From NCBI GenBank assembly GCA_937883885.1, contig CAKZXL010000773.1, positions 1 through 8,666 on the forward strand: a stretch of DNA of 8,666 nt, read 5' to 3'. The translations under genes and the position numbers were made by a program. Position 1 is the first letter of the stretch; every line of letters starts with the position of its first letter. Shown here piece after piece: positions 1-8,580 of this stretch. Under the pieces are notes generated by a model that saw only the letters and a list, made by a program, of their open reading frames with translations, was not told where the DNA came from and did not search any database. Source of the stretch: an uncultured Aquincola sp. Lineage in GTDB: Bacteria; Pseudomonadota; Gammaproteobacteria; Burkholderiales; Burkholderiaceae.

Positions 1-1113
<1,113 letters not shown>

Positions 1114-1115
1114 GG

Positions 1116-3371
1116 TCAGTTGGGTGTGGTGCAGCTCAGAACCGACCCGAAGGGGCTGACCGCGCCGGCCGGGGTGATGGCCTTGTTCGAGAAGTCGCTG
1201 GCCAGCCGGTCGAGCGCGAACTCGCGGTAGCTGGACGACTCGGTGCCCGAGACGATGCCGGTGGCGGTGAGCTTGAGCACGATCCACGGCGCGTACATCT
1301 CGGCGTAGCGCAGCGTGATGGTGGCCTTGCCTTCACCGTCGGTCACGACCGTGGGGCTGGTCAGCGCCACCACGTTGCCCGGCGTCAGCTGGCCGTCGCC
1401 ATTGGTGTCGGTCTCGTTGAGACGGCCATCTTCGTTCACGTCTTCGTTCGGGCAGACCAGCGGAATGCTGTCGCTGAAGGTCTGGACGATGTTGCCCGAG
1501 CTGTTGACGGTGGTGGTGACGTAGCGCCACCGCTGGGCGGTTTCGTCGTAGGCCATCACGCCCTTGCCGTAGTACGTGGGAATGCCCTTGGCCGTCAGCG
1601 TCACGCCGCTCACGCGGATGCCGTTGGCGTCGGTGACGTAGGCCGTCCAGGTCTTCTGGTAGGTGTCCACGTCGGAGTTGGTGATGGTGTTGCCGGTGCC
1701 CAGCACGATGAACAAGGCGGACTGGTTGACCGTCAGCGAGACGGTGCCGGTGACGCTGCTGCTGGTGGCCACGGTGGCACGCAGGCGCACACCGTTGTTG
1801 GCGGTGGTGGAGGCGCCGGCAATGTAGTTCACGTTGGCCTGGCCGTCAGGGCCGGTCTTGGCCGTGGCCGCGCTCAGGCGTCCGCCGCTGGGGTCCAGGT
1901 CCTGGCTGAAGTTCACGGTCAGGCCCTGCACCGGGTTGCCCGAGGCGTCGGTGACGCGGGCGATCACGTTGGTCTGGCTGTCGGAGCCGCCCGCGGTGTT
2001 GGGCGCCAGCGCCGAAGGCGACACCTGCAGCACCAGGTCACGCGGCGTGGTGGCGACGAAGGTGGCCGTGGTGGTGGCCACGGCCACGGTGCCGCCGTTG
2101 GCATCGAGCACGGTGGCGCTGATGGTGGACGGCGCGGCAAAGTTGGACGTGAGGTTCACGCTGGCAACGCCCAGGCTGTCGGTGGTCACCTGGGTAGCAC
2201 CCAAGGTGCCGACCGTGGCGGCGAAGCGCACCTGCACGTTGGCCTGCGGCACGCCCGCCCGGCGATAGCGCACCTGCAGCGGATACACCGCACCCACGGT
2301 CGGCGACACGGTGGCCGGCAGGAACACGAAGTCCTCGCCACTGACGGTGACGACCGTCGACGCGCCCGCGCCGGCGCCGCTGAAGCGCACGGTGTCGGTG
2401 CCGGCGTTGGTGGCCGTGTAGGTCACCGTGGCCTGGCCGCTCGAATCGGTCGTCGGGGCGGCGGGCGAAAAGCCGTTGCCCAGCGAACTGGCCAGGGTGA
2501 TGGCGACGCCGGGCAACGGGTTGCCCTTGGAGTCCGCGGCGGCCACCGACAGCTGGGAGGTATTGCCCTGCGTCAGCGTGGTGTTGCCCGAGACGGTCAG
2601 GCGGGTGCCGACGATGGGGATGGTGTAGGTGGTCTGCACCGTGCCGGAAGACACCTTCACCGTGGCGGTGCGGTTGCTCTTGTCCTGCCCGGCTTCCAGC
2701 GTGGCGGCGGCCGCGCCCGAGGCGTTGGTGGCGGCACTCACGTTCAGCAGCCGACCGGTGTCGGTGGTGAAGGTGACGGGCGTGGAAGGCATCGCGTTGT
2801 TGTTGGCGTCCTTCAAAAAGGCCGTCAGCACCACCTGGTCGCCGCCACTGCCCAGCGTGGTGGACGAGGCGATGACCTCGATCACGGAAGGCACGGCCGC
2901 ACCCGGGGTCGCGACCACGGCGAAGGTGGCGGTCTTGGTGACGTTGCCCGACTTGGCGGTGACCGTGACCGTGCGCAGGCTGCGGTCGGTGCCGGCCCCC
3001 ACGGTGGCCGTGATCACGCCCGAGGCGTTGGTGATCGACTTGTTCGTGGTGGTGGTGTCGCCCGACCCACTGGCTGTGGTCAGCGTGACGATGGCATTGC
3101 TGTCGGCCGACAGCTGCACCGCCACACCGGGCAGCGCAGCGCGGTTGGCGTCCAGCGCGGTCACCGTGGCGGTGACGACCGAGGTGCCGTCGTTGGCCAG
3201 CGAGTCGGCCGACAGCGCCACCACCAGATCTGCCGCCGTGGCCGTGCCGCTACCGCCGGTACTGCCGCCGCCGCCCAGCACCGGGTCGCCCGAGCTGCCC
3301 CCGCCCCCGCCGCAGGCAGCCACCAGCGACAGCGCCGCAACGGACAGCCACGTCTTGAAAGTTCGGATCAT
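1116..3371 (-). CDS. Multidomain bacterial Ig-like lipoprotein between pilQ and aroK
   Basis: Seen: 751 residues from ATG 3371 (weak GAGAAG ribosome site). A lipoprotein signal peptide ends in LVAAC with Cys20 as lipidation site and Gly at +2, which by enteric rules suits outer-membrane sorting. A flexible Gly/Ser stretch (21-46) follows, then about six Ig-like repeats near 47-153, 163-254, 256-344, 347-438, 445-548 and 570-720. Each carries the hallmark pattern of a V-x-D-x-x-G-N-P-x-x-G-V half and a T-x-x-x-G-x-A-x-V half, as in invasin/intimin-type (Big_1-like) domains. The sixth seems interrupted by an insert (about 600-665) with two overlapping calcium-loop-like motifs, DVNEDGRLNETD and DTNGDGQLTPGN. 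Cys640 and Cys747 could form a disulfide. Known: such domains form rigid stalks on cell surfaces. Inferred: an envelope protein linked to the pilus by operon position (32 bases after pilQ, 2 before aroK). An adhesin or secretin-accessory role is possible; function is unknown. Confidence 0.9.
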   Translation of the reverse strand: MIRTFKTWLSVAALSLVAACGGGGGSSGDPVLGGGGSTGGSGTATAADLVVALSADSLANDGTSVVTATVTALDANRAALPGVAVQLSADSNAIVTLTTASGSGDTTTTNKSITNASGVITATVGAGTDRSLRTVTVTAKSGNVTKTATFAVVATPGAAVPSVIEVIASSTTLGSGGDQVVLTAFLKDANNNAMPSTPVTFTTDTGRLLNVSAATNASGAAAATLEAGQDKSNRTATVKVSSGTVQTTYTIPIVGTRLTVSGNTTLTQGNTSQLSVAAADSKGNPLPGVAITLASSLGNGFSPAAPTTDSSGQATVTYTATNAGTDTVRFSGAGAGASTVVTVSGEDFVFLPATVSPTVGAVYPLQVRYRRAGVPQANVQVRFAATVGTLGATQVTTDSLGVASVNLTSNFAAPSTISATVLDANGGTVAVATTTATFVATTPRDLVLQVSPSALAPNTAGGSDSQTNVIARVTDASGNPVQGLTVNFSQDLDPSGGRLSAATAKTGPDGQANVNYIAGASTTANNGVRLRATVATSSSVTGTVSLTVNQSALFIVLGTGNTITNSDVDTYQKTWTAYVTDANGIRVSGVTLTAKGIPTYYGKGVMAYDETAQRWRYVTTTVNSSGNIVQTFSDSIPLVCPNEDVNEDGRLNETDTNGDGQLTPGNVVALTSPTVVTDGEGKATITLRYAEMYAPWIVLKLTATGIVSGTESSSYREFALDRLASDFSNKAITPAGAVSPFGSVLSCTTPN

Positions 3372-3403
3372 CTTGTCTTCTCGCTCGCTTGCTTGCCCGG
3401 GCC

Positions 3404-5641
3404 TTACCGCGCGGTCACGCGGTCGGTCACCACCTTGGGCGTGATGAACACCAGCAGCTCGGTCTTGTTGCTCGACCGCACGGTGTTCTTGAACAGGTTG
3501 CCCACCACCGGAATGTCGCCCAGCAGCGGCACCTTGTTGACGTCGTTGCGCTCTTCCTGCGTGAAGATGCCGCCCAGCACCACGGTGCCGCCGTTTTCCA
3601 CCAGCACCTGCGTGTTCACGTGCTTGGTGTTGATGGCCGGGCCGGCCGTGGTGGCGGTGCCGCGGCTGTCCTTGGCCACGTCCACCGTCAGGATCACATT
3701 GCCCTCGGGCGTGATCTGCGGCACCACCTCCAGCTTCAGGCTCGCCTTCTTGAACTGGATGGAGGTGGCGCCGCTGGAGGTGGCCACCTGGTACGGGATC
3801 TCTTCGCCCTGCTCGATCACGGCCTTGATCTGGTCGGCCGTCACCACCCGCGGGCTGGAGACGATCTTGCCCTTGCCGTCGGCTTCCAGCGCCGACAGCT
3901 CCAGGTTCAGGAAGCGGTTGGCCGAGGCGCTGAACAGCGACAGCGCGAACGTGGCCGCCTGCGAGCCCCCCAGGTTGGCGACGTTGGCCGGCAGGTTGAC
4001 GAACTGGTTGTTGTAGCGGCCGGTGGTGGTGTTGACCGCGTTGACGTCGGTGCTGGGACTCTGGCCCGTCTGGCCATTGACGGCGTTGTAGCCGCCGCCC
4101 ACCGTCACGTAGTTGCCGCCGCCCACGCCCCAGCCCGGGATGCCGCCCTGCACGCCGCGCAGGTCGGAGCCGCCCAGCTTGACGCCCAGCGCGCGGCCGA
4201 AGGTGTCGTCGGCTTCCACGATGCGGGCCTCGATCAGCACCTGGCGCACCGGGATGTCGATCTTGGCGATGATGGCCTGCACCTCTTCCAGCTTGCTCGG
4301 GATGTCAGAGACGAAGAGCTGGTTGGTGCGCGTCTCGAAGATCACGCTGCCGCGCGGCGACAGGATGCGGGTGTTGACGGTGTTGCCGCCGGCGCCGGCG
4401 CCACCGCCCTGGCTGGTGGTCTGCCCGGTCAGGCCCTTGGCCACTTCCTCGGCCTTGGTGTAGTTGAGCTGGAACGACTGCGTGCGCACCGGCTCCAGGT
4501 CGGCGATCTTCTTGCGCGCTTCCAGCTCCACCTGTTCCTTGGCCGACAGCTCATCCTTGGGCGCGATCCACAGCACGTTGCCGTTCTTGCGCAGGCCCAG
4601 GCCCTTGGCCTGCATGATGATGTCCAGCGCCTGGTCCCAGGGCACGTCCTTGAGCCGCAGCGTCACAGTGCCGGTCACGGTGTCGCTGGTCACCACGTTG
4701 AAGTTGGTGAAGTCGGCGATGACCTGCAGCAGCGCCCGCACCTCGATGTTCTGGAAGTTCAGCGACAGCTTCTCGCCCGAGTAGCCGGGGCCCTGCACCA
4801 GCTTGTTGGGGTCGATCACCATCGGCCGCACTTCCACCACGAACTGGTTGTCGCTCTGGTAGGCGCTGTGCTCCCAGGCGCCGCGCGGCTCGATGGTCAT
4901 GCGCACACGGTCACCCGTCTGCACCGTGGTGATGGCGCCCACCGGCGTGCCGAAGTCGGCCACGTCCAGGCGGCGGCGCAGCCGGTCGGGCAGCGTCGAG
5001 CGCAGGAATTCCACGATCAGCTGCTGGCCCTGCTGGCGGATGTCCACGCCGACCTGGTTGTTGGGCAGCTCCACCACCACCCGGCCAGCGCCGTCCTGGC
5101 CGCGGCGGAAGTCGATGTCGCGCAGCGACAGCGGGTCGGCGTTCTGGCTGGGCGCGAAGTGCAACGGCGCCGCTGCCTGCGCAGTGGCCGGCGCCGCGGC
5201 GGGCGCGGCCTGCGACACGTCGGCGGCACCGCCGCCGTTGTCCACCACGATCAGCAGCGCCTTGCCTTCCAGCTGCGCCCTGTAGTTGGCGGCCTGCTTG
5301 AGGTTGAGCACCAGGCGCGTGCGGTCGCCGCCCCGGGCCACGTTCACCGAACGCAGGTTGCCCTGGTTCAGCTCGACCACCGATCGAGGCAGCGCGCTGC
5401 TCACGCCCGGCAGGTCGATGGCGATGCGCGGCGGCGCCTGCACCACGAAGCCCGCAGGCACCGCGACCAGCGGCTCGCTCATCTCGATGCGCACCACCTC
5501 ACTGCCGGCCTGCTGGGTGCTGGTGATCGACTGGATCACCCCCTGCGCCAAGGCGGCGACGGGGACGCCCACGGCCAGCACGAGGGCCGTGCCCCAGGCT
5601 TTCCAACGGGTCATAGTGCGCTTCTCCTGCTCGTTCTTCAT
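3404..5641 (-). CDS. pilQ: Type IV pilus outer-membrane secretin PilQ
   Basis: PilQ oligomerises into the outer-membrane gate through which the type IV pilus passes, docking on PilP. The 745-residue reading (ATG 5641) shows a signal peptide likely cut after ALA at residue 32, two AMIN-like beta domains (about 35-133 and 170-272) separated by an Ala/Pro linker, an STN/N0 region (about 290-362), an N1 domain (about 385-463), and the secretin core from VLIEARIVEADD (468-479) to the C-terminus. The secretin signature VPLLGDIPVVGNLF lies at 704-717. ATG 5641 overlaps the pilP stop as ATGA and has a perfect AGGAGG seven bases upstream. ATG 5614 is a credible second start with its own AGGAGA, and gives a shorter, more typical signal peptide with the same mature protein. 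A Gly/Asn-rich stretch (about 490-545) lies in the gate region. The gene ends TAA, 32 bases before the Ig-like lipoprotein gene. Confidence 0.97.
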   Translation of the reverse strand: MKNEQEKRTMTRWKAWGTALVLAVGVPVAALAQGVIQSITSTQQAGSEVVRIEMSEPLVAVPAGFVVQAPPRIAIDLPGVSSALPRSVVELNQGNLRSVNVARGGDRTRLVLNLKQAANYRAQLEGKALLIVVDNGGGAADVSQAAPAAAPATAQAAAPLHFAPSQNADPLSLRDIDFRRGQDGAGRVVVELPNNQVGVDIRQQGQQLIVEFLRSTLPDRLRRRLDVADFGTPVGAITTVQTGDRVRMTIEPRGAWEHSAYQSDNQFVVEVRPMVIDPNKLVQGPGYSGEKLSLNFQNIEVRALLQVIADFTNFNVVTSDTVTGTVTLRLKDVPWDQALDIIMQAKGLGLRKNGNVLWIAPKDELSAKEQVELEARKKIADLEPVRTQSFQLNYTKAEEVAKGLTGQTTSQGGGAGAGGNTVNTRILSPRGSVIFETRTNQLFVSDIPSKLEEVQAIIAKIDIPVRQVLIEARIVEADDTFGRALGVKLGGSDLRGVQGGIPGWGVGGGNYVTVGGGYNAVNGQTGQSPSTDVNAVNTTTGRYNNQFVNLPANVANLGGSQAATFALSLFSASANRFLNLELSALEADGKGKIVSSPRVVTADQIKAVIEQGEEIPYQVATSSGATSIQFKKASLKLEVVPQITPEGNVILTVDVAKDSRGTATTAGPAINTKHVNTQVLVENGGTVVLGGIFTQEERNDVNKVPLLGDIPVVGNLFKNTVRSSNKTELLVFITPKVVTDRVTAR

Positions 5642-6174
5642 CGCTTGCCCTCCTGCAACTGCAGGCTGGTGCTGCGTTCTATCCATTCACCGGCGGCGTC
5701 CTGCACGATCTCGCGCAGCGCCACCTCGGTCTCGGTGATGCGGGTGATGCGGCCGTAGTTCTGGCCCAGGTAGTCGCCGGCCTTGACCTGGTAGAGCAGG
5801 TTGTCCACCCGCAGCAGCGCGTAAGGCGCGCCCTGGCGGCTGACGCTGCCCACCATCGTCATGCTGTCCAGCGGAAAGGCTTCCAGCGGTTCCTTGCGGC
5901 GGTTCAGCTCGGTGGCCAGCAGGCTGCTGGGCTGCCGCGCCTCCTGCTTCAGCGCCACGGTCAGCTTCTGGTTGCTGAAGGGCTCGACCGCATCGGCCCC
6001 CGTGTAGGCCTGGGGGTTGAAGCGCTTGGGCGCCTGCAGCGGCTGCACGCTGGGGCGCACCTCGTTCTTCTGCTGTTGCATCCAGGCGCTCAGCTCGGTG
6101 TCGTCGGCGCTGCAGCCGGCCAGGACGGCCAGGGCCAGCAGGGGCAGCGCACGCAGGGCAGGCAGGCGGCTCAT
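5638..6174 (-). CDS. pilP: Type IV pilus assembly lipoprotein PilP
   Basis: PilP is the periplasmic lipoprotein that links the PilN-PilO inner-membrane pair to the N0/N1 region of the PilQ secretin. The 178-residue product matches the family length. It begins with a short signal peptide ending in the lipobox LAGC (Cys21), followed by Ser and Ala at +2 and +3. A polar, probably disordered stretch (about 25-95) contains the segment PLQAPKRFNPQAY (45-57). The compact beta-rich domain follows (about 97-175), with PLDSMTMVGS (101-110), the LLRVDNLLYQVKAGDYLGQNYGRI region (120-143), and a final TEVALREIVQDAAGEW. The ATG at 6174 overlaps the pilO stop as ATGA, and AGGAG lies seven bases before it. 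The open frame extends back to 6771, but that is a shadow of pilO. The stop overlaps the pilQ start. Confidence 0.96.
   Translation of the reverse strand: MSRLPALRALPLLALAVLAGCSADDTELSAWMQQQKNEVRPSVQPLQAPKRFNPQAYTGADAVEPFSNQKLTVALKQEARQPSSLLATELNRRKEPLEAFPLDSMTMVGSVSRQGAPYALLRVDNLLYQVKAGDYLGQNYGRITRITETEVALREIVQDAAGEWIERSTSLQLQEGKR
5649..5654 (-). promoter_or_regulatory. Shine-Dalgarno of pilQ, upstream start
   Basis: A perfect AGGAGG lies seven bases before ATG 5641, inside the last codons of pilP. It decides for the ATGA-overlap start of pilQ over the longer frame that reaches 5686. A second site, AGGAGA at 5623-5628, sits eight bases before the in-frame ATG 5614, so both starts are individually supported. 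Confidence 0.7.
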
Positions 6175-6869
6175 CGCTTGGCTCCTGCCGCGGCCTTGGC
6201 GGCGGCGCGTGCCTTGCGCTGCTCTTCGATCTCGGCCGGGTCGAGGTAGCGGTAGGTGCGCGCGGTGGCCTCCATGGCCAGTGCGCCGTTGGCATCGCGC
6301 TGCGGCGCGCTGATGGTCAGGTCGTGCAAGGTGACGATGCGCGAGAGGTTGGCCACGTCGGCCGCGAAGGCGCCCATGTCGTGGTACCGGCCGCTGACGC
6401 GGATGGCGATGGGCAGCTCGGCGTAGTAGTCCTTGATGACCACCTGGCCGGGGCGGAACAGCTCGAACTGCAGGCCACGGCCCAGGCCGGCCTGGTTGAT
6501 GTCGGACAGCAGCGCGTCCATCTCGGCCTTGCCGGGCAGCTGCTTTTCCAGCTGCACCACGTATTCCTCGACCTGCAGCTTCTGCTTGCGCAGCTCGCTG
6601 AGGTTGACGGCCTGGCCCAGCTTGGCGCGGTAGTCGGCCTTGAGCGCCGGCTCGCGGTCGCGCTCGGCCTGCAGCAGGTCGGATTGCTCGGACAGCAGCA
6701 GCACCCAGCCCAGGGCCACCGCCACCAGCAGGGCCAGCGCAAACACCGCCAGCCGTGGCAGCAGCGGCCACTGGCCGGGCTCCTTCATGTCCAGGCCGCG
6801 GAACTGCGCCGCCGCCCGTTCGAAGGACTCGTTGAGGTCGAAACTCATGCGCTTGGAAGACGTTGCCAT
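6171..6869 (-). CDS. pilO: Type IV pilus alignment protein PilO
   Basis: PilO pairs with PilN in the inner membrane, forming the periplasmic alignment complex that connects the cytoplasmic pilus machinery to PilP and PilQ. The 232-residue protein has a cytoplasmic N-terminus of about 37 residues, one transmembrane helix (about 38-59), a coiled-coil-like charged segment (about 60-112) and a ferredoxin-like periplasmic domain. Family landmarks are GLGRGLQFELFRPG (128-141), YYAELPIAIRVSGRYHDM (148-165) and LSRIVTLHDLTIS (175-187). The tail is a short Ala/Lys-rich stretch. ATG 6869 lies 10 bases after the pilN stop with AAGGGG just upstream. An internal ATG at 6848 (MSFDLNESF) would also fit homologues, so the first seven residues are uncertain. 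The stop overlaps the pilP start. Confidence 0.95.
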   Translation of the reverse strand: MATSSKRMSFDLNESFERAAAQFRGLDMKEPGQWPLLPRLAVFALALLVAVALGWVLLLSEQSDLLQAERDREPALKADYRAKLGQAVNLSELRKQKLQVEEYVVQLEKQLPGKAEMDALLSDINQAGLGRGLQFELFRPGQVVIKDYYAELPIAIRVSGRYHDMGAFAADVANLSRIVTLHDLTISAPQRDANGALAMEATARTYRYLDPAEIEEQRKARAAAKAAAGAKR

Positions 6870-6879
6870 GGCGGCCCCT

Positions 6880-7491
6880 TCAGGAAGCTGCCCGCGGCGC
6901 CGAGGCCGCGCTGGCCGCGGCCGCCGGTGCCGCCGGCCGCTTGATGGACACCCGCATGGAGAACTCGAACAGCCGGCGCTGCTCGCGGTTGTCGGCCCGC
7001 ACCGTGGCGGCCTTGATCTCCACCAGCTCGGGCCGCTCCAGCCACTCGGAGTTGTACAGCGCGTTGCGCAGCAGCTCCGAGACGCGTTCGTTGGTCTGCG
7101 CGATGCCGTTGATGGCCACCACGCCCTCGGTCTGCTTGATGGCGGTGAGGTACACGCCCTCGGGCGTCTGCCGCGTCAGCTCGTTGAGCAGGTGCACCGG
7201 CACGTTGCGGTCGGTCTGCAGGTCTTCCACGGCCTTCTGGCGCGCCTTCAGGCTCTCGATCTCGCCCCGCAGGTTGGCGATGTCCTTGATCTGGCCTTCC
7301 AGCAGCGAGATCTCGCGCTGCAGCAGCGCATTGCGGCCGTCCTGCACCGACTTCAGGTGCTGCAGGCCCAGGTACCACAACACCACCAGCAGCAGGCCGA
7401 CCAGCGCGGCCAGGCCGAGGCCCGCGAAGAAGGCCGCCTTGCGGCGCTTGCGCCGCGCTTCCCGGTGAGGAAGCAGGTTGATCAGGATCAC
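6880..7491 (-). CDS. pilN: Type IV pilus assembly protein PilN
   Basis: PilN is a bitopic inner-membrane protein whose short cytoplasmic N-terminus docks into PilM and whose periplasmic domain dimerises with PilO. The diagnostic start INLLPHRE (residues 4-11) is intact, preceding a basic patch (RRKRRK, 13-18) and one transmembrane helix (about 20-42). A coiled-coil segment (about 45-95) and the periplasmic domain follow, with VPVHLLNELTRQTPEGVYLT (97-116) and an ITINGIAQTN-like element (VAINGIAQTN, 125-134). The last 18 or so residues form an Ala/Ser/Pro-rich tail, probably disordered. The start is GTG 7491, overlapping the pilM stop as GTGA; GGAG lies 9 bases upstream. The family is typically about 190-200 residues, so 203 fits. 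Confidence 0.95.
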   Translation of the reverse strand: MILINLLPHREARRKRRKAAFFAGLGLAALVGLLLVVLWYLGLQHLKSVQDGRNALLQREISLLEGQIKDIANLRGEIESLKARQKAVEDLQTDRNVPVHLLNELTRQTPEGVYLTAIKQTEGVVAINGIAQTNERVSELLRNALYNSEWLERPELVEIKAATVRADNREQRRLFEFSMRVSIKRPAAPAAAASAASAPRAAS

Positions 7492-8567
7492 TGCGTGAAT
7501 CTCCGCATCGCGAGCCCGCAGGCCGTGAGGTACGACGGCGCCTCGCGACGCACCTTGGCCTCGCGCACGGCCGACCCCAGCTTCATCTGGTCGAACGGGT
7601 TGACCACCATGGAGGCGAAGCCGGTGAGGTCCGTCACCCGCTCCTTCAGGCCAGGCAGCGTGGCGGTGCCGCCGGCCAGCATCACGTAGTGCACCTTGTG
7701 GTGCGGCGTGCTGGTGAAGAAGTACTGCAGCGCGCGGCCGATCTCCTGCGACAGGCTGTCCACGAAGGTGTTGAGCAGCGTGGACTCGTAGTCCTCCGGC
7801 AGGTCGCCGGACAGCTTCTTCTGCTCGGCTTCCTCGAACGAGAAGCCGTACTGGCGCGAGATGAGCTGCGTGAGCTGCGAGCCGCCGAAGGCCTGATCGC
7901 GGTCGTACAGCATCTCGTCATCACGCAGCACCTTGAGGCTGGTCACGTCGGCGCCGATCTCGAACAGCGCCACCAGCGCGTCCTTGCCTTCGTTGGGCAG
8001 GGCATGGATGACGCGGCTCATCGCCAGCCGCGAGGCATGCGACTCGATGTCCAGCACCACCGGCTTCAGGCCGGCGGCTTCGGCCAGGCCCTGCCGGTCC
8101 TGCACCCGGTCCTTGCGGGAGGCGGCGATCAGCACCTCCACGTCGCCCATCGAGGTGGGGCTGGGGCCGATGACGCAGAAGTCGAGGCTGACCTCGTCCA
8201 GCGAGAACGGGATGTACTGGTTGGCCTCGGACTCGACCTGCAGCTCGAGTTCTTCCTCGCGCAGGCCGGCCGGCAGCATGATCTTCTTGGTGATGACGGC
8301 CGACTGCGGCATGGCCATGACCACCTGCTTGGTGCGGCTGCCGCTCTTGGCCACCACGCGGCGCACGGCATCGGCCACTTCGTCGAACTTTTCGATCTGG
8401 CCGTCGGTGATCCAGCCTTTTTCGAAAGGCTCGGACGCGAAGCGCTCCAGCACGTAGTCGCCGGACTTGTTCAGACCGAGCTCCACCAGTTTGACGCTGG
8501 ACGAGCTGATGTCGAGGCCGATCGTAGGCGGATGCTTGCGGCCCAGCAGCGCGTCCAGAAAGCTCAC
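7488..8567 (-). CDS. pilM: Type IV pilus assembly protein PilM, actin-like ATPase
   Basis: PilM is a cytoplasmic FtsA/actin-fold nucleotide-binding protein that binds the PilN N-terminus and couples the pilus motors to the alignment complex. The 359-residue product matches the family length. Landmarks are the first phosphate loop GLDISSSSVKLVEL (residues 17-30), AMPQSAVITKKIMLP (85-99), the second phosphate region ALFEIGADVTSLKVL (200-214) with DRDQAFGGSQLT (222-233), and the adenosine-loop motif VMLAGGTATLPGL (295-307). The start GTG 8567 is supported by GGGAGA five bases upstream and by the family-typical opening FLDALLGRKHPPTIGLDIS. It is the first gene of the operon, with 99 bases of leader visible before it. 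The stop overlaps the pilN start. Confidence 0.97.
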   Translation of the reverse strand: MSFLDALLGRKHPPTIGLDISSSSVKLVELGLNKSGDYVLERFASEPFEKGWITDGQIEKFDEVADAVRRVVAKSGSRTKQVVMAMPQSAVITKKIMLPAGLREEELELQVESEANQYIPFSLDEVSLDFCVIGPSPTSMGDVEVLIAASRKDRVQDRQGLAEAAGLKPVVLDIESHASRLAMSRVIHALPNEGKDALVALFEIGADVTSLKVLRDDEMLYDRDQAFGGSQLTQLISRQYGFSFEEAEQKKLSGDLPEDYESTLLNTFVDSLSQEIGRALQYFFTSTPHHKVHYVMLAGGTATLPGLKERVTDLTGFASMVVNPFDQMKLGSAVREAKVRREAPSYLTACGLAMRRFTQ

Positions 8568-8572
8568 CGGGT

Positions 8573-8578
8573 TCTCCC
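8573..8578 (-). promoter_or_regulatory. Shine-Dalgarno of pilM
   Basis: GGGAGA ends five bases before GTG 8567. It supports GTG as the initiator of the first operon gene. It lies two bases after a small GC hairpin (8581-8602), which could influence access to it. Confidence 0.65.
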
Positions 8579-8580
8579 AA

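Noticed and set aside
1114..1287. Longer N-terminus for aroK
   Set aside because: The extension lies wholly inside the Ig-like gene in another frame and reads as low-complexity Arg/His text; the family begins right before the P-loop.
3241..3312. Possible repeat array or CRISPR-like tract in G/C-rich text near the 5' end of the Ig-like gene
   Set aside because: The repetition comes from Gly/Ser codons of the linker after the lipidated Cys; no regular repeat-spacer spacing exists.
3395..3402. GCCCGGGC palindrome between pilQ and the Ig-like gene as a terminator
   Set aside because: Only 8 bp with no loop and no T-run; the 32-base gap looks like a continuing operon.
5642..5686. Start of pilQ at ATG 5686
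   Set aside because: It would add 15 residues overlapping pilP and place the signal peptide hydrophobic core too far from the N-terminus; AGGAGG supports 5641.
3389..5758. A 789-codon plus-strand open frame opposite pilQ
   Set aside because: It mirrors pilQ codon by codon, is rich in His/Arg/Ala/Val, and has no motif of its own; a GC-bias shadow.
6175..6771. Longer N-terminus for pilP
   Set aside because: It is an out-of-frame shadow of pilO; the lipoprotein signal peptide begins at ATG 6174 with a good ribosome site.
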